From positions 1 through 64,000 of the forward strand of contig CAVOSX010000005.1 of NCBI GenBank assembly GCA_963699015.1: a stretch of DNA of 64,000 nt. Reading direction: 5' to 3'. Positions 35,506 through 41,597 of this stretch are shown here, piece by piece. Origin of the DNA: PALSA-505 sp963699015. Its GTDB lineage: Bacteria; Actinomycetota; Actinomycetes; Streptosporangiales; Streptosporangiaceae. The translations under genes were made by a program, and so were the position numbers. A model generated the notes under the pieces. It made no database searches. It was not told the origin of the DNA and saw nothing but the letters and a program-made list of their open reading frames with translations. The stretch's first letter is position 1. Each line of letters opens with the position of its first letter.

Positions 35506-36188
35506 GCGCGATCGGATCCGCGCAGACACTGAGTGCTCAGGCACTGTTCACCGGCCCGGGCCAGGATTTCCCCGGGGTGGCGGACCAGCCACTGCTGATC
35601 GCACGGGTTGCCGGGAACTTCCCCGCCCTGGAAAGGCTCCCGCAGATAACCCGCGACGCCGCTATCCGTGAGGCCAATGCCGCGGTCGCGGGGCTACTGG
35701 ATGTCAGCCTGGCCGGCGTGCTCGTCTCCGCCTGGCGGACGCATCATGACCTCACCTCGGCCGCGCGGCGCACGCTGGCGGTGCCGGGCAGCACCGAGCT
35801 GGTGCCCTTGGCCGAGCACCAGATCACCAGCGCGACGCATCCCTATGTGACCGTGTCCGTCAACGACCATCCCGTGGCCACCATCCACCTCGACCTGTCG
35901 CTCTTCTTCGACGTCAAGGCGCTGCTGGCCGGGATCCGCGACGGGCAGCTGGTCGCCCTGCACTCAGGGCGCTGTGACGTCACCGCCACACTGGCCATCG
36001 AAAAAACCGAGGTAATCACCAAGCAGGCAAACTTCCAGCTGCCGGGCGTCATCCCGCTCAGCCCAGGGATCCGCCTGGTAGACGCCACGGATTGTAGGAC
36101 CGGCCCGGCGTATGCCGAAACGGCTACTATGCCCGCAGCCGGAGAGGTGCCGCCTGGCACTTACCTGCCAGACAGGATCCGCCGTTGA
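35502..36188 (+). CDS. Hypothetical protein coupled to the Fn3 protein
   Basis: The 228-residue soluble protein begins at ATGA overlapping the Fn3 gene stop, so both should be made together. Conserved-looking segments are VSAWRTHHDLTSAARRTL, HPYVTVSVNDHPVATIHLDL and ALHSGRCDVTATLAIEKTEV. I recall similar hypothetical proteins in other actinobacteria, but no function. There is no signal peptide, so it may dock to the cytoplasmic tail of its partner. The gene ends 52 bases before the right repeat copy. Genes of this type may have been gained together with the Fn3 partner. Confidence 0.78.
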   Translation: MSAIGSAQTLSAQALFTGPGQDFPGVADQPLLIARVAGNFPALERLPQITRDAAIREANAAVAGLLDVSLAGVLVSAWRTHHDLTSAARRTLAVPGSTELVPLAEHQITSATHPYVTVSVNDHPVATIHLDLSLFFDVKALLAGIRDGQLVALHSGRCDVTATLAIEKTEVITKQANFQLPGVIPLSPGIRLVDATDCRTGPAYAETATMPAAGEVPPGTYLPDRIRR

Positions 36189-36239
36189 TAGCCGGTTATT
36201 TCCAGGTCGTGCCGTTCCAGTGCTGCAGGATCGACCCGT

Positions 36240-36288
36240 CGGCTGGCCGGACTGCGGTCAGCGGGTCATTCCCGCAGAGTTGGCGTGC
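36240..36288. repeat. Direct repeat, right copy
   Basis: Counterpart of the repeat at 33441-33490; 31 bases at the left match exactly, then one T is missing and one base differs. The frame that opens into it from 36185 (IAGYFQVVPFQCC) would be continuous with the frame that leaves the left copy if the two repeats recombined. Confidence 0.9.
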
Positions 36289-36296
36289 ATGGCCGG

Positions 36297-37172
36297 TCAT
36301 TGGGATCCGGGGAAGGACGCGAGCCTGGCCAGCCCGTAAGCGTAGTGGTCGAGAGCCTCGTCCACCACCTGCTCGTCATAGCCCCCCCGCCACGTGGTAG
36401 CGAACTTCACCGCCTCGACATCCGCGGCGGTGACTGCCTGGCCGGACCGGGCGTCTCCGGCGAGCGTAGCCTCGATCCGCGCGATGAACCCATCCGCCTC
36501 AGCGGTCTGGTAGCCCGGGCGCCAGCGGGCGCGGTAGAAGCGGCCCGCGGTGTCTCTGGCCATGCTGATCGCCTGCTCCGCGCTGGCCGCCGGTCCCCAG
36601 GGTCCCGGTGCCGGTGAGCATGCCACACCCGTCGCGCCGGCCAGGTCGCTGCTGTCCGCGCCGACCGCGCGGAGCAGCCGGGGCAGCAGGCAGCAAGGGA
36701 TGATCATGGCCCCGCACGCCAGGACAGCGTCCCTGACTCCCTCCGTCGGCTTAGCGGCCCGCCTGATCCGCCGGGCCGCTACCCAGCCGAGCCCAGCCAG
36801 GCACAAGCTGGAAGCCACGATCCAGCAGTAGGGAACCCAATCCCCGGGGGCCTGCACCGCGCCCCAGGTGTTCATGACCACAACCGCCAGCAAGTCGGCC
36901 GTCCACAGACCGGTCACCACGGCCATGACCGCCGTCAGCCGGCCGTGTACGCCGCCGCGAGCCAGAGCAGTACCCCAGACCGCGCCGGCCGCGTACCCCA
37001 GCATGCGGGCGGCGCGACGCACCGCCGGCCTGGTATCGGGATCCCGGATAATCGCGGGCAACTCGGCCGTCCACTCCCGGCGGCGCTCGTCGCGTATCTT
37101 CCCGGGCAGCAGCCGCGCTGCGCAGCCGATCAGGCACTCGCCGATGCGCAGCAGCCCGCGTTCCCCCCTCAT
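36297..37172 (-). CDS. Membrane protein with C-terminal DivIVA-like segment
   Basis: From the ATG at 37172, which overlaps the PadR stop (ATGA), the protein is 291 residues. The first 200 residues hold about four hydrophobic helices (LTAVMAVVTGLWTADLLAVV; WIVASSLCLAGLGWVAA; AMIIPCCLLPRLL). The end reads RARWRPGYQTAEADGFIARIE, then GQAVTAADVEAVKFATTWRGGYDEQVVDEALD. This is the pattern called DivIVA domain in many actinobacterial proteins. A link to polar growth or envelope processes is possible but unproven. PadR partners often regulate such membrane genes. Confidence 0.78.
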   Translation of the reverse strand: MRGERGLLRIGECLIGCAARLLPGKIRDERRREWTAELPAIIRDPDTRPAVRRAARMLGYAAGAVWGTALARGGVHGRLTAVMAVVTGLWTADLLAVVVMNTWGAVQAPGDWVPYCWIVASSLCLAGLGWVAARRIRRAAKPTEGVRDAVLACGAMIIPCCLLPRLLRAVGADSSDLAGATGVACSPAPGPWGPAASAEQAISMARDTAGRFYRARWRPGYQTAEADGFIARIEATLAGDARSGQAVTAADVEAVKFATTWRGGYDEQVVDEALDHYAYGLARLASFPGSQ

Positions 37173-37489
37173 CCCAGGCTCCCCGGCACCGGGCGGGCAG
37201 GGCGGCCCGGCGCGCGCGTGCGGCTGGCGGAGACCCGCGCCAGTTCCAGCCGGGCCACCCGGATCCCCTCGCCGGTGAGCCGGTAGTACCTTCTCGGCCG
37301 CTGGCCATCCTGCTGGGGAGTCTCCCACTCGGAGGTAACCAGCTGGTCGTCTTCGAGCCGGCCCAGCATCGGGTACAGGGTGCCGCTCTTCAGCCCGGCC
37401 GCCTTCATCAGGTCATAGCCGTAACGCGGGACAGTGGGGTCATCGAGGAATGCCCGCAGCACCCGCTCCAGCGGCGCCGTCACCTTCAC
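37169..37489 (-). CDS. PadR-family transcriptional regulator
   Basis: The protein is about 106 residues from GTG 37489 (GTG 37483 is possible). The winged helix is typical: FLDDPTVPRYGYDLMKAAGL, then KSGTLYPMLGRLEDDQLVTS and RRYYRLTGEGIRVAR. PadR proteins repress their own operon, and an AT-rich dyad lies directly upstream. Its stop overlaps the start of the DivIVA-like membrane protein. Confidence 0.9.
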   Translation of the reverse strand: MKVTAPLERVLRAFLDDPTVPRYGYDLMKAAGLKSGTLYPMLGRLEDDQLVTSEWETPQQDGQRPRRYYRLTGEGIRVARLELARVSASRTRAPGRPARPVPGSLG

Positions 37490-37525
37490 AACACATAGAC
37501 TACATATATAGGCTACACATGTCAA
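37490..37525 (-). promoter_or_regulatory. AT-rich promoter/operator of the PadR operon
   Basis: Directly upstream of the PadR start the sequence is unusually AT-rich: ACTACATATATAGGCTACAC. It offers a -10-like TATAT and dyads of the ATGTA/TACAT type often bound by PadR proteins. It is the only such AT-rich block in this neighbourhood. Confidence 0.45.
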
Positions 37526-37848
37526 CTGACCGGACTCGCCCGCGCGCTCCGGAGCCACCCGCCGCTATCCACCCGGCCTCAACCCTGCCCCTGCGTCTCA
37601 GTCGAACTGCATAAGTGCAGCCGAGGTGCAGACATCCCTGAGGAAGTGCAGCGGCAAATGACGACGTCGCATACGACATCCGTACGACATCCATGGATCC
37701 GGGGATCCTTCTGCACAGCCTCGGGACTACGTCGCCGACTGCGGCCGCATCGAGGCGCTTGGTGACGGCTCGGCGGGATCGGCCCGCGGGATTGACGCAT
37801 GAGGTCAGCCGCGATAAAGGTCATCTGACACCAAAGGAAGGGGCAACC
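37526..37848. other. Intergenic region with repeated GTGCAG motifs
   Basis: No gene is seen. CTGCATAAGTGCAG at 37607-37620 is a dyad, followed by GAGGTGCAG (37623-37631 region) and TGAGGAAGTGCAG (37639-37651), three spaced copies of a GTGCAG core. They resemble the motifs at 33634-33705 and 41528-41578. The right end holds the ribosome binding site AAGGAAGGGG of the gamma-glutamyltransferase gene. Confidence 0.5.
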
Positions 37849-39741
37849 ATGCGCAAAGGGATGACGCGGTGGTCAGGTCTGTGGGTCACGGCGGTGGCGC
37901 TGATGGCGGTGGGCGTGGCCTCCGGCTCGTTCGCGGCGTCCAGCAATGTCTCGCCGACGCCATTCGGCATCCCGACGAGCAACATCCCCAATCCGTCGGG
38001 CCGCATCACCGCGGTGCGCGGCGACCGGATGTGGTTCTGGACCCAGCAGACCCGCTCCGAGGTGCTCGCCCGGCACGGCATAGTTGCGACCAGCCAGCCC
38101 CTGGCTGCCCAGGCCGGCCTGCAGATCCTCAAACAGGGCGGCAACGCCGCCGACGCGGCGGTCGCTACGGCGGCGATGCTGGGGGTCGTGGAGCCGGAGA
38201 GCGCGGGCATCGGCGGCGACATGGAAGCTATCTACTACTCGGCGAAAAACAACCGGCTGCACGGGCTGAACGCCGCCGGGTGGGCGCCGGGATCGGCGAC
38301 TCCGCAGTTCTACCGTCACAAGGGAATGAAATCCGTGCCGCCCTACGGCGTGTTCAGCGCGACCGTGCCCGGCGCGGTGGACGGCTGGAGCCGCTTCATA
38401 CGGCGCTTCGGTCGCATGTCGCTGGCCCAGGTGCTGCAGCCTTCCATCGAAACTGCCAGCCAGGGTTTCGGGCTCACCGAGCGGATCCGCGGGGACTGGA
38501 GAAGCTACAACAACTTCTACGTCCACATGCTGCGCAAAGATCCCGAGTCCAGCAAGGTATTCCTGCGGCACGGTGGCGTGCCGACGCTGTACAGCATCTT
38601 CCGGAACCCAGACCTGGCGCACGCCTACAAACTGCTGGCCAAGGACGGTCCGGACGCCTTCTACCGCGGGCCGATCGGCCGCGCGATCGTGCGCCGCATG
38701 AATGAGGGCGGCGCGGACTGGAAGATGTCCGACCTGAGCTCTTTCAGGTCGCAATGGGTCAGCCCGATCACGACCAGCTACAAGGGCTACGACGTCTACG
38801 AGATGCCGCCGCAGACGCAGGGTTTCGCCACGCTGGAGATGCTGAACATCCTGCAAGAGTGCGCATCGCCCGTGGGCTATGACCTGCGCGCGCTGGGCCC
38901 CCGGTCGGCAACGTTCTGGAGCATCCTGGTGCAGGCCAAGCGGCTGGCCTATAACGATCTGCAGCGCTACAACGGCGATCCGCGGTTCGTGCGCATCCCG
39001 CTGAAGCGGCTGATCTCGAAGCGCTACGCCGCCTCGTTGTGCAGCCAGATCAGCCTCAGCCACGCGCCCCCGCCGCTGGCCACGACGGCATACGCCAGTG
39101 CCGCCGGATCCGTCACCGCCCGAGAGCGCGGCGATACCGTCTACCTGACGACCGCCGACCGGTGGGGAAACATGGCGTCATTCATCTACAGCGTCTACGA
39201 CTACTTCGGATCACAGATCTCCGTACCTGGTTTCGGGTTCCCGATGAACGACCGCGGATCATTCTTCAACCTCGACCCCACGTCGCCAGACGTGATCGCG
39301 CCGCACAAGCGCCCGTTCATGACCATCATCCCGGCGTTCATCATGAAGAACCACCGGCCGCTGCTCGCCTTCGGCAACATGGGCGGCGACGAGCAAGCGC
39401 AGGCACAGGCGACCGAGATCGTAAACATGATCGACCTCGGCATGAATGTCCAAGCCGCAGGCGATGCCGCCCGCTTCCACCACGACCAGGCCCTGGACAG
39501 GGTCAACCTGGAATCGAACCTGTACGCGCTGGTAGGCGCCCAGCTACGGGCCATGGGCTACAAGGTAAGGAACGTCGATGGCACCGACGACGTGTTCGGC
39601 GGCTACCAGGCGATCCTCTTCCAGGCAGCGCCGGGGCTGAAGGCGCCACCGGAATGGGTCACCCGCGGCGATCCACCGGTCAACGGCGTCTACCACGGCG
39701 CGTCCGACTTCCGAAAGGACGGCGAAGCCGTCGGCTGGTAA
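37849..39741 (+). CDS. ggt: Secreted gamma-glutamyltransferase
   Basis: The 630-residue precursor has a signal peptide (GLWVTAVALMAVGVASGSFA, cleavage near 30). NTN-hydrolase features include LQILKQGGNAADAAVATAAM (about 91-110), the autoprocessing site GDT with Thr430 as nucleophile (RERGDTVYLTTADRWGN), and FGNMGGDEQAQAQ near the end. The large and small subunits would form by cleavage before Thr430. It transfers or hydrolyses gamma-glutamyl groups of glutathione-like compounds or polyglutamate outside the cell. AAGGAAGGGG precedes the ATG. No glutamyl-metabolism partner is adjacent. Confidence 0.93.
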   Translation: MRKGMTRWSGLWVTAVALMAVGVASGSFAASSNVSPTPFGIPTSNIPNPSGRITAVRGDRMWFWTQQTRSEVLARHGIVATSQPLAAQAGLQILKQGGNAADAAVATAAMLGVVEPESAGIGGDMEAIYYSAKNNRLHGLNAAGWAPGSATPQFYRHKGMKSVPPYGVFSATVPGAVDGWSRFIRRFGRMSLAQVLQPSIETASQGFGLTERIRGDWRSYNNFYVHMLRKDPESSKVFLRHGGVPTLYSIFRNPDLAHAYKLLAKDGPDAFYRGPIGRAIVRRMNEGGADWKMSDLSSFRSQWVSPITTSYKGYDVYEMPPQTQGFATLEMLNILQECASPVGYDLRALGPRSATFWSILVQAKRLAYNDLQRYNGDPRFVRIPLKRLISKRYAASLCSQISLSHAPPPLATTAYASAAGSVTARERGDTVYLTTADRWGNMASFIYSVYDYFGSQISVPGFGFPMNDRGSFFNLDPTSPDVIAPHKRPFMTIIPAFIMKNHRPLLAFGNMGGDEQAQAQATEIVNMIDLGMNVQAAGDAARFHHDQALDRVNLESNLYALVGAQLRAMGYKVRNVDGTDDVFGGYQAILFQAAPGLKAPPEWVTRGDPPVNGVYHGASDFRKDGEAVGW

Positions 39742-39994
39742 CCAGCCCAGGCGACCCGTGTAGGGTCTCACCGCGCCTGACATGTCGATCTTGCGCGACC
39801 TGGGCCTTTCCGGTTGTCTCACGGCGGTGACACCAAGATCAGCCTCACGCTTGTGGCATTTCCTCAGCTTCCGTAGGTGGGTCGCCGGACCTGGCGGTGC
39901 ACGGGCGGGCGCGGGCTGCGGCGGACCTCTTCGAGGAGAGCGGATGGTTGTCGCGGCCGAGCTGGGGGTCGTGGACGTCGCCTGATGCGGCCGC

Positions 39995-40819
39995 TCAGTC
40001 GTGAACGGCCTGTACCGCGGCAGCGATCGGCTCGAGCCCCGCGACCAGCTCGTCGAGCTCGTCCGCGCTGAGCACGTCGTACGCCGGCGCCGCCAGCTCG
40101 TCGGTGAGGGCCTCGATCCGCTCCCTGGTCTCCCGGCCCGCGTCGGTGAACCCGCCGGCGGCGTCCACGAGGCCGCGGCCTCGCAGCCCGTCGACGACAG
40201 CGGCCAGCTGTGCCTTGGGCAGGTGGTGGATCCGGCCGAACTCCTCCGCCCTCATTCCGAGGGAGAGAGCGAGGAGGACGTGGGCCTCGGTGCCGCCGAT
40301 GCCGTGGGCGACGAGGGCAGCGTTGTGGCCGTCCCCGCGGTGCTCCCGCAGCAGCGTCGCCGCGTGCCAGAGCCTGGCCACCGGCTCCTCGGGCACGTCG
40401 AGCGCTCGGAGCCCGGCGTACAGCGCGCGGCCCTCGGTCGGCGCGCTGACCGCTGCTCGGGTGGCGAGGTCGGCGACCCGCACCAGGCCGGGGGAATCGG
40501 CGAGCTCCCCGATCATCTGCCGCAGCGCGGCGGCGCTGCCCCGCTCGCGCACGGCGATCGCCTCCTCCGGGGTGGTCTTCCCCCAGACCCACGGGATGTG
40601 GCGCGCCACCTCGCCGTCGGCGAAGTTGTAGAAGACCGCGTGCACCACTCCGGCCGGTGCCAGCCCCAGCGGCGCGGCCCGGCCCGCGAAGTATCCGTCC
40701 CAGTAGTTGCGCATGCCGAGGGCCAGGAACGCCTCGTTCGGCACCTCGGAGAAGGTGACGGTGGCGATCGGCTCGACGAGCTCGAACATGCGGTGGACCT
40801 TGGCCTGTGGGTGCGGCAT
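39995..40819 (-). CDS. SCO6745-family protein with winged-helix-like C-terminus
   Basis: The 274-residue protein is of a type common in actinobacteria, starting HRMFELVEPIATVTFSEVPNE and containing NYWDGYFAGRAAPLG. The C-terminal third reads like a winged helix (HHLPKAQLAAVVDGLRGRGLV; FTDAGRETRERIEALT), similar to MarR-type readers. It may sense or bind a small molecule. AGGAG precedes the ATG. The function is not established. Confidence 0.78.
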   Translation of the reverse strand: MPHPQAKVHRMFELVEPIATVTFSEVPNEAFLALGMRNYWDGYFAGRAAPLGLAPAGVVHAVFYNFADGEVARHIPWVWGKTTPEEAIAVRERGSAAALRQMIGELADSPGLVRVADLATRAAVSAPTEGRALYAGLRALDVPEEPVARLWHAATLLREHRGDGHNAALVAHGIGGTEAHVLLALSLGMRAEEFGRIHHLPKAQLAAVVDGLRGRGLVDAAGGFTDAGRETRERIEALTDELAAPAYDVLSADELDELVAGLEPIAAAVQAVHD

Positions 40820-40939
40820 CGGTCGGCATCTCCTGTGGTCGTGACAGCGCCCTCATGGGCGGCCTCTCACCCTAGCTACGAACAACGCGGCCCGGATACG
40901 ACAACTCCGGTCGATCCTGGCCGGCAGCCAGACACGGTG

Positions 40940-41347
40940 ATGAAGCAGGCCAGCCAGGTCGCCGGCTCTTCTGCCGCCAGGCGCTCGGTGCTGGTGGTCG
41001 ATGCCGGCCATCCGCGGAACGCCCCGGCAGCGCACGCGCACGGGTATCTGACCCGTGACGGGGCGTCGCCGCTGGAGTTGCTGGCCGCCGGGCGTGCCGA
41101 AGTCGCCGGGTACTGCGGCCAGATCAGGACGGGCACCGTCATCTCACTGGCGCGGCCGCCAAGCGGCGGCTTCGGGGTCACGCTGGCCGACGGCACCACC
41201 CTGCGGGCACGCCGGATGCTGATGGCCACCGGCCTGGTCAACGAATATCCCGGCATCCCCGGGCTGCGCGATCACCTGGTGACCCTGACATGGTGGATCG
41301 GAGGCCCAGCGTGCTCACCTCTGCCGCAGCCTAAGCCGATTCGGTGA
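40940..41347 (+). pseudogene. Truncated thioredoxin-reductase-like FAD protein
   Basis: A stretch of about 100 residues matches the N-terminal half of small thioredoxin-reductase-like oxidoreductases (RRSVLVVDAGHPRNAPAAHA; GYLTRDGASPLELLAAGRAE; RARRMLMATGLVNEYPGIPG). The GGGPAG dinucleotide loop that should precede it is missing, and the frame leaves family similarity after LRDHLV and stops at 41347. The CxxC half is absent. Both ends appear lost, likely through the rearrangement next to the element-like motifs. Confidence 0.75.
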
Positions 41348-41597
41348 TTTCTGCCCGTGGGAGGAGATCTGGCAACAGCCGCGCATCCAAACGGGCGCGT
41401 GGCTGGCGCCCGAGCCCCCGGGACGAAGCAGACAAGCGCCGGGACCGCGGTCTGCCCGTACGGAATCTATCGTGAGATTACGACACGCAGCGTGAGCAGC
41501 GGGCGGAACGCGTTCTCATCGATCTGGCACAAGTGCCAGATGGTGTCAGATTAATTGAGAAAGTGCCATTTATGATGAGAACCTACAACCTGACGGG
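41348..41597. other. Intergenic region with candidate transposon-end motifs
   Basis: Between the truncated gene and the dnaB stop there is no gene. CGTGAGATTACGACACG (41470-41486), the dyad CTGGCACAAGTGCCAG (41524-41539) and TGAGAAAGTGCC (41556-41567) recall the set at 33634-33780. They seem to be remnants of an element that is otherwise gone. Confidence 0.5.
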
